A stretch of 64,000 bases of DNA from Pseudomonas turukhanskensis (GTDB lineage: Bacteria > Pseudomonadota > Gammaproteobacteria > Pseudomonadales > Pseudomonadaceae), in contig NZ_BSFN01000008.1 of the NCBI RefSeq assembly GCF_027922365.1, positions 124,001-188,000 of the forward strand, read 5' to 3'. Position 1 is the stretch's first letter. The number at the start of each line of letters is the position of its first letter. Positions 8,701-17,345 of the stretch are shown one piece after another. The position numbers and the translations under genes were made by a program. The notes below the pieces were generated by a model that saw only the letters and a program-made list of their open reading frames with translations, searched no databases and was not told where the DNA came from.

Positions 8701-10228
8701 CGATCAGCAGGGTGCATTGCTGTGGGTGTCTGGGTTCGTCTGGGATATCAGTGACCGCAAAGCTGCCGAGGATGCTTTGCGCGTTAGCCAGCAGCGTTTC
8801 AGCGGGGCGTTCAATACCGCGCCTCAGGGTATGGCCATGGTGGGGTTGGATGGTCGCTGGCTTGAGGTCAACGATGCCCTCTGCCGTATGTTGGGTTATA
8901 ACCGTGAAGAGCTTCTGCAGCTGGATTTCCAGCACATCACCCACCCCGATGACCTTGAGGCAGATCTGCAGCTTTTGCAGCGGCTGCTCAATGGCGAGAT
9001 CAGCGACTACCAGCTGGAAAAACGATATCTGGATAAACAAGGGCGGGTGCTGTGGATTTTGCTAAGCGTCTCACTGGTGCGCGATCCATTGGGCCAGCCC
9101 TTACATTTCGTATCGCAAATTCAGAACTTCAGCGAGCGGGTCGCGGCTGAAAAAGCGCTTCGCGAACGTGAGGAATACCTCGGCACTCTGCTTGATAACG
9201 TTATTGACGCCATCATCACGATTAACCAGCAGGGGCTGATCGAGACCTTTAACCCAGCCGCTGAGCGCATATTCGGTTATCTCTTGGAGGACGTAAGAGG
9301 GCGAAGCGCCAAATTGCTCATGCCTGATGCTTATCAAGCCAAGCATGACGACGACCTGGCGCCTTATCTACAGATTGGCGTCGCGCGCATTTTGGGTAAA
9401 ACCATAGAACTACCGGCCCAGCGGCATAGTGGTGAACAGTTTGTTATGGAACTGGCGGTGTCGCAGATTACCTATCAGGGCGAGCTTCGTTTTATTGCCG
9501 TGATCCGCGACATCAGCGAGCGCAAGCGCATCGAACAAATGAAAAATGAGTTTGTATCCACCGTCAGTCACGAGCTGCGCACGCCACTGACCGCTATTGC
9601 AGGTGCCCTGGGCCTGATAAACGGTGGCGCTTTGGGTGAGGTGCCTGTTGTGATGCAGGACATGCTGCGTATTGCTCAGGGTAATAGCCAGCGTCTTGGC
9701 GAATTGATCAATGACCTGCTGGATATGGACAAGCTCATAGCCGGCAAAATGACCTTCGATATGCGTCAGCAGCCCCTGCCAAAACTACTCGAAGCGGCTA
9801 TTGAGCAGAACCAACCCTATGCCGAGCAGTACCGTGTCCAGTTGAAGTTACTTCAGCCAGCGGGTGATCTACAGGTGCGGGTAGACAGTCAGCGGTTGGG
9901 TCAGGTGTTGGCCAATCTGTTGTCCAATGCGGCCAAGTTTTCCCCAGAGGGCAGTGCCGTTGAGGTTGCAGTTGTCACCCGCAATGGTCATGCGCGAGTC
10001 AGTGTAAGCGACCAGGGATCTGGCATACCGCAAGCGTTTCGGTCGCGGATCTTCAGCAAGTTTTCTCAGGCGGATGCAACCGATACGCGGCAAAAAGGTG
10101 GCACCGGGTTGGGGCTGGCCATCAGCAAGCAGTTGATCGAGCAAATGGGTGGGCAGATCGGCTTCGACTCGGTAGAAGGTCAGGGCAGCACGTTCTGGAT
10201 TGAACTGCCCGTGGAGCCTGACTTATGA
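5735..10228 (+). CDS. Membrane sensor histidine kinase with two GAF and six PAS domains
   Basis: A very large kinase of 1497 residues. Two transmembrane segments (about 7-27 and 94-114) bracket a short periplasmic loop. Then come two GAF-like domains (about 145-305 and 330-480) and six PAS repeats (beginning near 500, 625, 750, 890, 1025 and 1150), several with PAC-type ends such as VQDVTE or IRDISE. A HisKA domain (His about 1279 in VSHELRTPLT) and a HATPase_c domain (NLLSNAAKFS, SDQGSGI, GGTGLGLAIS) finish the protein. There is no receiver, so phosphate must pass to a separate protein. The transmitter is closely related to those of the next three genes. ATG 5735 is chosen 17 bp after the previous stop. 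TTG 5714, whose last two bases overlap the TGA stop at 5715, is an alternative. It overlaps the next gene by 4 bp. Confidence 0.9.
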   Translation: MSKPKSLTLLIALGGSLCLTLLFMALTWQAINQWEALWQHSHQAEQGLILPGDQPNSLKSESTAPHAQVEVTRAEIGRTAKQHLSDTRQLFVRWSIAWLAALGLMLLMFWATRYNTRQLMLIHQADLQDRHRESEQARELLGLIAWAQAAYIQTDNQRDSFNALLNRILAVTESQFGFIGEVLQDQQGLPYLRTYAISNIAWDQASADFYSERADQGMEFHNLDTLFGRVIRDAVALISNAPGADPRRGGLPPGHPPLDAFAGFPLFANGQLVGMLGIANRPGGYVDEFAEQLKPLLATLGQLIEALRRDIQRQQTQQSLQRQQHALSALNQIAALAHLDSQQQLRAALQLGAEFYGTPLGLISRIEGEDYQVLAQFSPSGTLQDGQHFSLGETYCSLTLAGRDVLAIDHMGSSEYAHHPCYPAFSLETYIGTAVVVSDRAFGTLAFCSAEPRKTPFDDAELEFLRLFARWVGATLERQQQEQARQTLLQRLDESQRIARLGHWEANLDDGSLYWSAPIYEIFGYDPEHFTPSVEGFKRCVHPEDAAIVEASEARVGAGGEHNVRHRIIRPDGEVRWVQELARLQPDAEGRLVRLVGTVQDVTEQATAEATLKSQSERLQSIIAGTHIGTWEWNVQSGATVFNERWAEIIGYQLDELAPIDINTWLNHAHPDDLQQSGELLQAHFRGETPYYDCQCRMRHRDGHWVWVHDRGRVVSWSADGQPLMMYGTHADISEMRQQQEAVYQARAFLQAVLDSATGVSVIATEPAGRITLFNRGAERLLGYSADEVVGLHTPALFHLGGEVEQRGLQLSEQLGLAISGFEVFIHQARSGEPETRQWTYQCKDGSQRQVNLTVSAMFDKHEQITGFLGIASDISELQAATRSLQKSESRFRGLVANLPGMVYRCENDADWSMRYMSDEIVQLTGYPASDFINNRVRTYASVIHPDDLHLTYQSATAIERQEAFELTYRLQHADGHSVWVREKGRGEYDQQGALLWVSGFVWDISDRKAAEDALRVSQQRFSGAFNTAPQGMAMVGLDGRWLEVNDALCRMLGYNREELLQLDFQHITHPDDLEADLQLLQRLLNGEISDYQLEKRYLDKQGRVLWILLSVSLVRDPLGQPLHFVSQIQNFSERVAAEKALREREEYLGTLLDNVIDAIITINQQGLIETFNPAAERIFGYLLEDVRGRSAKLLMPDAYQAKHDDDLAPYLQIGVARILGKTIELPAQRHSGEQFVMELAVSQITYQGELRFIAVIRDISERKRIEQMKNEFVSTVSHELRTPLTAIAGALGLINGGALGEVPVVMQDMLRIAQGNSQRLGELINDLLDMDKLIAGKMTFDMRQQPLPKLLEAAIEQNQPYAEQYRVQLKLLQPAGDLQVRVDSQRLGQVLANLLSNAAKFSPEGSAVEVAVVTRNGHARVSVSDQGSGIPQAFRSRIFSKFSQADATDTRQKGGTGLGLAISKQLIEQMGGQIGFDSVEGQGSTFWIELPVEPDL

Positions 10229-12144
10229 GCGATCACAGCTCGCGCAGGTTGATCATGGGCATGTTGAGCAGCCTGGCCATGCTACTGATTCTTGGCCTGG
10301 GTGTGGAACTGCTGTTAAGGCAGTACAGCCTGCGTCAGCACGAACTTGAGCAGCAACGCCTGCTGGCCCATGCCTATGAAGTCCGTGCAGTATTACTGGC
10401 TGAACTCAACGCCACCCTGCATTTGGCTACCGGCCTGGCCAGCTACATTCCCGCCAAGCAAGGGCGCATCGATGAAGCTGAATTACAGCCCTGGCTGCGC
10501 GGCCTCTTTGAGCAGGGGCGGCATATTCGAAACATAGGCTTGGCGCCTGGCAACCGCATTGATTTTCTCTATCCGCTGGCAGGTAATGAATCTGCTCTGG
10601 GGCTTTATTACCCAGATATAGACGCGCAGTGGCCGGCAATCCAGCGAGTCATCGCCAGTCGTAAACCGCATCTGGTAGGGCCGCTCTCTTTGCTTCAGGG
10701 CGGCCAAGGGTTGATCTACCGAGTGCCTGTCTATCTCAATGACCAAAGTTACTGGGGGCTGATCAGCACCGTTATCGATTTCGACCAACTGGCCGCTGAA
10801 GTCGAGTCAATAGCCCGCAAGCGCGGTATAGCGGTGACAATTACGCCAGCAGGTCAAACAACTATACCAGCCAAGCAAGATGCGCTAGATCTCTCTGTTT
10901 CCTTGGCGGGCGCTCAGTGGCAACTTCAGGCAACGCCCCTGAACCCTGCAAAAAAAACCTTCACCGGGTTGCGCATGCTGGGCTGGGGGCTGGCTTTTAC
11001 CGTGGCAGGGTTAATCGGTTTTGCTCTGCACACGCAGCAGCGCCGAGCCAACCTGTTGTTGGCACTTAATCAAAGTCAGCGAGATTTTCTTCAGGCTTTT
11101 GAATTAGCCCCGCAGGGAATGGTGTTGATGACGGCTGAAGGCGGGCTGCTTGTCGTGAACCAGGCATTTTGTCGGTTACTGCAATTACCACCAGAGCAAC
11201 TGCTGCACCGCCCGCTTCACTCATTTTGCCCCCCCGCTGAGCATGAGGCGCTTTCTGCGCATGTGTCGGCTATTCGCCCAGGGCATAACAACAGTTGGTT
11301 TTTGACCTTGGTTGATGCGCAGCATCTGCAGATTCCGGTTGAGTGCAGTGCTGCGATTCTTGGCTCTCTGGGGGGGGCTGATGAGGTGCGCATTCTTCAT
11401 GTGCAGGACATGCGTGAGCGGCTGCGGTTACAGCGTTTGCAGAGCGAGTTTACGGCCAGTGTCAGCCATGAATTACGCACGCCGCTGACTGCCATCGCTG
11501 GTGCGCTCGGGCTGATTAACGGTGGTGTGCTGGGAGAAGTGCCTCACGCCATGCAGCAATTGCTGCAAATCGCCCATGCCAACAGCCTGCGTTTGCAGGC
11601 GTTGATTGATGATTTACTGGATATGGAAAAGCTGATGGCCGGCAAGATTCGCGTTGAGCTGCGCGATCAGTGGTTATGGCCGTTGCTCGAAGAGGCAGTG
11701 GCGCATAATCAGCCCTATGCAGATCAATATCAGGTCTTGCTGCATCTGGTGGGGCCTCCCTGCAGTGTGCGCGTTGCGGTGGATGAGCAGCGCCTGGCCC
11801 AGGTGCTGGCTAATCTGCTATCCAATGCGGCCAAGTTTTCTCCGCCGGGTGCGCGGGTAAGCCTGTTGGTTGAGGAGCATGCCGATCAGGTTAGGGTCAG
11901 TGTCCAGGATCAAGGGGCGGGCATTGATGATGATTTTAAGGCCCGCATCTTCAGCAAGTTTTCCCAGGCAGATGCCAGTGATAGCCGACAGAAAGGCGGC
12001 ACAGGTCTTGGCTTGGCGATTAGCAAGGAGTTGCTAGAACGCATGCATGGACGTATCGGTTTTGACTCCGTCAAAGGTCAGGGCAGTACCTTCTGGTTTG
12101 AACTCCCCCTCCATGCAACCTCGACGCAGCGGGCCAATTTATGA
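10225..12144 (+). CDS. Membrane sensor histidine kinase with extracytoplasmic CHASE-like sensor
   Basis: A 639-residue kinase. A transmembrane segment (about 9-27) and a second (about 248-270) enclose a periplasmic domain of roughly 220 residues that resembles CHASE-type ligand sensors (a pattern like GLAPGNRIDFLYPLAGNESALG, then LLQGGQGLIYRVPVY). A PAS domain (about 290-390) leads to HisKA (His about 415 in VSHELRTPLT) and HATPase_c (NLLSNAAKFS, GGTGLGLAIS). No receiver domain. Start and stop overlap neighbours by 4 bp in ATGA arrangements, indicating translational coupling. Its transmitter is paralogous to the kinases on either side, so the difference lies in the signal sensed. Confidence 0.9.
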   Translation: MSDHSSRRLIMGMLSSLAMLLILGLGVELLLRQYSLRQHELEQQRLLAHAYEVRAVLLAELNATLHLATGLASYIPAKQGRIDEAELQPWLRGLFEQGRHIRNIGLAPGNRIDFLYPLAGNESALGLYYPDIDAQWPAIQRVIASRKPHLVGPLSLLQGGQGLIYRVPVYLNDQSYWGLISTVIDFDQLAAEVESIARKRGIAVTITPAGQTTIPAKQDALDLSVSLAGAQWQLQATPLNPAKKTFTGLRMLGWGLAFTVAGLIGFALHTQQRRANLLLALNQSQRDFLQAFELAPQGMVLMTAEGGLLVVNQAFCRLLQLPPEQLLHRPLHSFCPPAEHEALSAHVSAIRPGHNNSWFLTLVDAQHLQIPVECSAAILGSLGGADEVRILHVQDMRERLRLQRLQSEFTASVSHELRTPLTAIAGALGLINGGVLGEVPHAMQQLLQIAHANSLRLQALIDDLLDMEKLMAGKIRVELRDQWLWPLLEEAVAHNQPYADQYQVLLHLVGPPCSVRVAVDEQRLAQVLANLLSNAAKFSPPGARVSLLVEEHADQVRVSVQDQGAGIDDDFKARIFSKFSQADASDSRQKGGTGLGLAISKELLERMHGRIGFDSVKGQGSTFWFELPLHATSTQRANL

Positions 12145-14099
12145 GCAAGCATCCGGGGCACCCTAAGACCCCTCTTAACGAGCCAGGTCGACTTGCAGCT
12201 CTGCTTGCATTCGAGCTGCTGGACACACCCGCCGAAGCCATGTTCGACAACATCACTGCATTGGCGGCGCAGATCTGTAATACCCCCATTGCGCTGATTT
12301 CACTGGTTGATGCCGAGCGCCAGTGGTTCAAGAGCCGTGTCGGGTTGGGGGCGACCGAGACACCACGGGAGCTGGCTTTCTGTGCCCATGCGATCAACCG
12401 TGACGAGCTTTTTGAAATCGAAAATGCGCTGCTCGACCCACGGTTTCGCGATAACCCTCTGGTCACCAGCGACCCTGATATTCGCTTCTATGCCGGTATG
12501 CCGCTCAGCGATGGGCATGGCCATAACCTAGGCACGTTATGTGTGATTGACCGGCAGCCGCGTCAACTTAATGAGCAGCAGCGTCAGAGTTTGAAACTGC
12601 TTGCGCAACAAACCGTACAACTCTTTGAGCTGCGCCTGCAGTCACGGCATCAGCGCGAGCAGGCCGCCGTGCACAAGGCCATGCTGGGCAGCGCGGGTAC
12701 TGCGGTGCTGGTGGTTGATCCGGCGGGTTTGATCCAGCAGGCCAGCCTTGGTGTTGCAGGCTTGCTGGGTTACAGCGCAGATGGCCTGATCGGGCGAGAG
12801 CTTGAGTTGCTCCTGCCGCGTAATGGTCGCCAGTTGACCCGTGACCCACTGCGTTCAATACCCACTCAAGGCAGCAGCCAGAATCAGCTGCATGAAGTGC
12901 AGATGCGACATGCCTCTGGCCATGCCGTACCGGTGTTGTTGAACCTTTCCCCCATCTGCCTGGAGGATAATTTAGATCTAGGGTATCTGTGCATTGTTCA
13001 TGATCTGAGTTATCGCGAAGAGGCGCTGCAACGCTTACAGCGGCTTACTGCTCAACTGCCAGGGGTGGTCTATCAGTTCCAACTGTTCGAAGACGGTCGC
13101 AGCTGCTTTCCCTATGCCAGCCAAGGCATTGAAAGCATCTACGGGCTTACGCCAGAGGCGGTTACGAACGATGCTACTGCCGTATTCGCCCGGATTGACC
13201 CGGATGATTTGCAGGCCGTGAGTGAAAGCATTGCCACCTCAGCCGCCAACCTTGAGCTATGGCATCAGGAATACCGGGTTCTCCACCCCTCTAAGGGGCT
13301 CATCTGGGTTGAAGGGCGTGCTGCACCACAGCGCTGCCCCGACGGCAGCGCCATGTGGCATGGCTTTATCAGCGACATCACCGAGCGCAAGCATCTTGAG
13401 CGGTTAAAGGATGAATTTGTGTCCACAGTCAGTCACGAGCTGCGCACACCGCTGACTTCTATTACGGGCTCGCTTGGGCTTATCAACGGTGGCGCCCTTG
13501 GCGCGGTGCCTGATGCCATCAAAGACATGCTGGCGATTGCGGAGGGCAACAGTCGCCGCTTACGTCAGTTGATTGATGATCTGTTGGATATGGACAAGCT
13601 GATTGCTGGGAAAATGAGCTTTGATCTGCAACCGATCAAGCTGGATGAGTTGTTGGCAGAGTGCGACGCCAGCCATCAGGGCTTCGCTCAGCATCTTGGC
13701 GTTCGCCTACTGCATTCTAATTGCCCAGACCTGCAGGTGCTGGCTGACGCTCAGCGTCTGCAACAGGTGCTGAGCAATCTGCTGTCAAATGCCCTTAAAT
13801 TTTCTCCAGCACAAGGGGAAGTTCGCCTTTACAGCGAGCTTGAGGGGCACTCTGTGCGCATTCTGGTAAGTGACCAGGGACCTGGAATACCCGCGGATTT
13901 CACCGCTCGCATATTCAAGAAATTTACCCAGGCCGACGCGAGCGACAGCCGGCAAAAAGGTGGTACCGGTCTTGGCTTGGCCATCAGTAAAGAGCTTATA
14001 GAGCGCATGGGGGGCATTATTGGCTTTGTCAGTGAACCGCAACGGGGCAGTACGTTCTGGATTGAGCTGCCACTGCACCATCAGGAAGACGAATTATGA
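12141..14099 (+). CDS. Cytoplasmic sensor histidine kinase with GAF and two PAS domains
   Basis: A 652-residue kinase with no transmembrane segment. An N-terminal GAF domain (about 15-165) contains LISLVDAERQWFKS and AFCAHAI, a type found in many soluble GAF kinases and cyclases. Two PAS domains follow (about 175-290 and 295-415, the second ending GFISDITERK). HisKA has His about 432 in VSHELRTPLT, and HATPase_c has NLLSNALKFS, SDQGPGI and GGTGLGLAIS. No receiver. It overlaps both neighbours by 4 bp. It would add a cytoplasmic input, perhaps redox or small molecule, to a relay whose other members are membrane sensors; the ligand is unknown. Confidence 0.9.
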   Translation: MSKHPGHPKTPLNEPGRLAALLAFELLDTPAEAMFDNITALAAQICNTPIALISLVDAERQWFKSRVGLGATETPRELAFCAHAINRDELFEIENALLDPRFRDNPLVTSDPDIRFYAGMPLSDGHGHNLGTLCVIDRQPRQLNEQQRQSLKLLAQQTVQLFELRLQSRHQREQAAVHKAMLGSAGTAVLVVDPAGLIQQASLGVAGLLGYSADGLIGRELELLLPRNGRQLTRDPLRSIPTQGSSQNQLHEVQMRHASGHAVPVLLNLSPICLEDNLDLGYLCIVHDLSYREEALQRLQRLTAQLPGVVYQFQLFEDGRSCFPYASQGIESIYGLTPEAVTNDATAVFARIDPDDLQAVSESIATSAANLELWHQEYRVLHPSKGLIWVEGRAAPQRCPDGSAMWHGFISDITERKHLERLKDEFVSTVSHELRTPLTSITGSLGLINGGALGAVPDAIKDMLAIAEGNSRRLRQLIDDLLDMDKLIAGKMSFDLQPIKLDELLAECDASHQGFAQHLGVRLLHSNCPDLQVLADAQRLQQVLSNLLSNALKFSPAQGEVRLYSELEGHSVRILVSDQGPGIPADFTARIFKKFTQADASDSRQKGGTGLGLAISKELIERMGGIIGFVSEPQRGSTFWIELPLHHQEDEL

Positions 14100-16966
14100 G
14101 TTCACTCGAAAGGCTCCTATCCCAGCGCCCGCGCATGATGCCGCTTGTGGTGCTGCTCTGCGGCTTGCTCGCAACGGCGGGAGCCTGGTATGGCCTGCGC
14201 GCCAGCCAGCAAGCAGCAGCTGAACTGCACTTTCAGCAGCTAGCCGACGAGGTGGTAGAAGCTGTTGAGAAGCGCATGAGTAATCATCGACAAATTTTGC
14301 TGGGCGGGGCTGGTTTGTTTGAGGCGAGTGAGTCGGTCAGCCGTGACGATTGGCGCCACTATGTGCAGCGTCTTGACCTGGAGACCAACTATCCCGGCAT
14401 TCAGGGCGTGGGTTTTAGTCAGTTAATCCGGCCTGGCCAGTTGGCAGAATTTGAGGCTGCTGTGCGCAGCGAAGGGTTTGCTGATTTCTCTGTGCGCCCG
14501 CCAGGATCTCGTGATTTATACACCTCCATCCTGTTTCTGGAGCCGTTTAGCGGGCGTAATCTTGCGGCTTTCGGTTTTGATATGTACTCCGAACCCATGC
14601 GCAGAGCGGCCATGCGCCAAGCTGCAGAAACGGGTAAGGCACAACTCAGCGGTAAAGTGACGCTGATGCAAGAAACGGCAGGCCCCGCGCAGGCCGGGCT
14701 CCTGATGTACGTACCGGTTTACCGTTCAGGTGCGCAGCTAACTAACGCTAAAGAACGCTTCGACGCCTTACGTGGTTTTGTTTACAGCCCATACCGTGTC
14801 ACCGATCTGATGAGCGGGATTCTTGACGGACGCAAGCTGCAGATTGATTTTGCCTTGTTCTCCGGGGCCAAAGCCGATCCCGAGCAACAGCTTTTCGTCA
14901 GCGATCCGCGTGTTGCCTCAGGCCAGGTGGCAATAAGGCAGGCATCACTTCAATTGTTCGGTCAGACCTGGACCTTTTCCTTCTACGCCCAGCCAGGGTT
15001 TTTCAAGCGCTTCCATCAGGGGCAGGACCTTCTCCTTCTTCTGGGCGGCATCATTAGTGTGCTGCTGTTTTTCCTCACCCGAACACTGGCTCAGGGTCAG
15101 CAGCAAGCACTCAAACTTGCCGGCGACATGACCGTTCAGTTACGCAACAGCGAGGTGCGGCTGCAACGTGTGCTTCAGGGGGGGCATGATGGCTGGTGGG
15201 ACTTGGATATGCAGAGTGCAAGCTTTTATGCCTCGCCCCGCACATGGCAGATGCTTGGTTACCCCGAGGACGGCCCTCAGCCGCCTTTTGACGACTGGGC
15301 ACAAATGATTCATCCCGACGATCTGCCTGTGTTGCAAGGCCTGCTGCAACCTTCGTCGGGTGAAACCGAGCAGTACCTGAACCATGAGTGCCGGTTATTG
15401 ACGCACGATGGTCATAGCTTGCCGGTGCTGATACGGGCGCTAGTCCAATATTCAAGTAACGGGCAGATGATGCGTGCCAGTGGCACAGCCATGGATCTCA
15501 GCGAACAGAAACGCATTGAACAACTGAAGAACGATTTTGTTTCCACCGTCAGCCACGAACTGCGGACACCGTTGACGTCTATTTCAGGCTCGCTGGGTTT
15601 GGTTAATGGCGGTGCGTTAGGGGTTGTGCCTGACTCCATGCGGCCGATGCTGGAAATCGCTCAGCAGAACAGTCAGCGCCTTAGTCACCTGATTAACGAC
15701 CTGTTGGACATGGACAAGCTAGCTGCAGGCAAGCTCAGTTTCGAACTGAGCAACCTCGCACTGGCCGCCGAGCTAGAGGAGGCCGTGAGTTGCAATCAGT
15801 CCTATGCCAGCCAGCATCAGATAGCACTGCACCTGGACCCTATACCGCTCCTCCAGGTTAGGGCTGATGCCCTGCGTTTGCAGCAGGTTTTGTCCAACTT
15901 TCTTTCAAATGCCATCAAGTTTTCCCCGTCCGGTGGTCAGGTTCGTCTGCATACGACGTTGCGTGATGGCCGTGTGCGGGTCAGCGTGACGGATCAAGGC
16001 AGTGGTATTCCCGAGAGTTTCCGCAGCCAAATCTTCCATAAGTTTTCTCAGGCCGAAAGTGGCGACCAGCGGCAGAAGGGCGGTACGGGGTTGGGGCTGG
16101 CCATCAGTAAGGAGCTGATTGAGCGCATGGGCGGTCACATCGGCTTTGACTCGCAGGAGGGGCATGGCAGCACCTTCTGGTTTGAGCTGCCAGTTTTAAT
16201 GACCCACACGCCAGCCCCCGATTTACAACGGCCAACTATTTTGGTTATTGAGGATGAGGTCGATATTGCCCGGTTACTGCTAATGCTGCTTCAGGGGGCT
16301 GGCTACCGCGTATTACTGGCGCATAGTCTGGCCGCAGCCCGAGAGCTACTTGAGCGCGAACCGGTAGCCGCGATTACCTTGGATTTACGTCTGCCAGATG
16401 GCAATGGCGTGGAGTTCATTCAGGAGTTACACCGCAATCTAAGTGCCCGAGATCTACCTATCTTGGTTATCTCGGCTGCCAATGAACAAGGCCAGCTAAG
16501 CCTTCAGGGGGGGCTGCATGTGGTGGACTGGCTGGATAAGCCGATTGATCCCGCGCGGCTATTGGGCGGCCTGCGTAGGGCGCTTAGCGGTATGCATGAA
16601 AAGCCACGAGTTCTGCATGTTGAGGACGATGCCGACTTGCGCACGGTGATTGCCGAGCAGGGCCGCCACCTGGCGGAATTTATTGGCGTAGCCACGTTAA
16701 ACGAAGCCCGTCAGCGTTTAATCGCCGGCAGTCTGGATTTGGTGTTACTGGATTTGAACTTGCCTGATGGTAATGGTCTTGAGCTTATAGAAGAGATTCA
16801 CCAGCTTTGCCCTGGCCTACCGATAGTGGTCCTGTCCTCCACAGAGCTGTCAACGGAACAACTGAGCTGCGTTGAAGCAGCGCTCGCAAAGTCTAGAACA
16901 GAGGCTCAAGACTTCCTTGATATTCTGGCTCGACTGTTGCCGACCAAGGAGAATGGATATGCCTGA
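14096..16966 (+). CDS. Hybrid histidine kinase with CHASE sensor and two receivers
   Basis: A 956-residue hybrid kinase. The first transmembrane segment (about 15-33) is followed by a CHASE domain (about 70-290; RDLYTSILFLEPF, GFDMYSEPMR, LLMYVPVY are typical) and a second transmembrane segment (about 312-332). A PAS domain (about 350-465), HisKA (His about 487) and HATPase_c follow. Two C-terminal receivers have Asp about 763 (LDLRLPDGNG) and about 886 (LDLNLPDGNG). The second receiver is degenerate near its C terminus. CHASE domains bind small extracellular ligands in other systems. It is the only kinase of the four with its own receivers, so it may be the hub that passes phosphate to the HPt domains encoded at 3844 or 17338. 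It overlaps the next gene by 8 bp. Confidence 0.9.
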   Translation: MSSLERLLSQRPRMMPLVVLLCGLLATAGAWYGLRASQQAAAELHFQQLADEVVEAVEKRMSNHRQILLGGAGLFEASESVSRDDWRHYVQRLDLETNYPGIQGVGFSQLIRPGQLAEFEAAVRSEGFADFSVRPPGSRDLYTSILFLEPFSGRNLAAFGFDMYSEPMRRAAMRQAAETGKAQLSGKVTLMQETAGPAQAGLLMYVPVYRSGAQLTNAKERFDALRGFVYSPYRVTDLMSGILDGRKLQIDFALFSGAKADPEQQLFVSDPRVASGQVAIRQASLQLFGQTWTFSFYAQPGFFKRFHQGQDLLLLLGGIISVLLFFLTRTLAQGQQQALKLAGDMTVQLRNSEVRLQRVLQGGHDGWWDLDMQSASFYASPRTWQMLGYPEDGPQPPFDDWAQMIHPDDLPVLQGLLQPSSGETEQYLNHECRLLTHDGHSLPVLIRALVQYSSNGQMMRASGTAMDLSEQKRIEQLKNDFVSTVSHELRTPLTSISGSLGLVNGGALGVVPDSMRPMLEIAQQNSQRLSHLINDLLDMDKLAAGKLSFELSNLALAAELEEAVSCNQSYASQHQIALHLDPIPLLQVRADALRLQQVLSNFLSNAIKFSPSGGQVRLHTTLRDGRVRVSVTDQGSGIPESFRSQIFHKFSQAESGDQRQKGGTGLGLAISKELIERMGGHIGFDSQEGHGSTFWFELPVLMTHTPAPDLQRPTILVIEDEVDIARLLLMLLQGAGYRVLLAHSLAAARELLEREPVAAITLDLRLPDGNGVEFIQELHRNLSARDLPILVISAANEQGQLSLQGGLHVVDWLDKPIDPARLLGGLRRALSGMHEKPRVLHVEDDADLRTVIAEQGRHLAEFIGVATLNEARQRLIAGSLDLVLLDLNLPDGNGLELIEEIHQLCPGLPIVVLSSTELSTEQLSCVEAALAKSRTEAQDFLDILARLLPTKENGYA

Positions 16967-17345
16967 CCTCAAACGAATTCTTCATGTCGAGGATGACCCA
17001 TCCATCCAGGCAGTCGCCAAGGTGGCACTGGAAGCGGTCGGTGGCTTTACGGTGTTGAGCTGTAGTTGTGGTCAGGATGCCCTCGACCAAGTTCAAGGAT
17101 TTGCTCCTGATTTCATTCTGCTGGATGTCATGATGCCGGGTATGGATGGCCCGCAAACACTTCAGGAACTTGGCAGGATGGTCGACATCACCCAGATCCC
17201 TGTTGCCTTTATGACGGCCAAGGTTCAGCCAAATGAGATAGAGCACTATCGCAGTCTTGGTGCGCGTGACGTCATCATCAAGCCTTTTGATCCGATGCAG
17301 CTGGCGACTCAAGTTCGTGCAATTTGGAGTCGGTCTCGTGGATAA
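16959..17345 (+). CDS. Single-domain response regulator (receiver only)
   Basis: A 128-residue CheY-like receiver: HVEDD acidic pair, phospho-acceptor Asp about 56 in LLDVMMPG, Thr in FMTAK and Lys in IIKPFDP. It has no output domain, so it acts by protein contact or as a phosphate shuttle or sink within the relay. ATG 16959 is chosen because AAGGAG lies about 7 bp upstream; the ATG at 16953 is too close to it. It overlaps the kinase before it and the gene after it by 8 bp each. Confidence 0.88.
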   Translation: MPDLKRILHVEDDPSIQAVAKVALEAVGGFTVLSCSCGQDALDQVQGFAPDFILLDVMMPGMDGPQTLQELGRMVDITQIPVAFMTAKVQPNEIEHYRSLGARDVIIKPFDPMQLATQVRAIWSRSRG

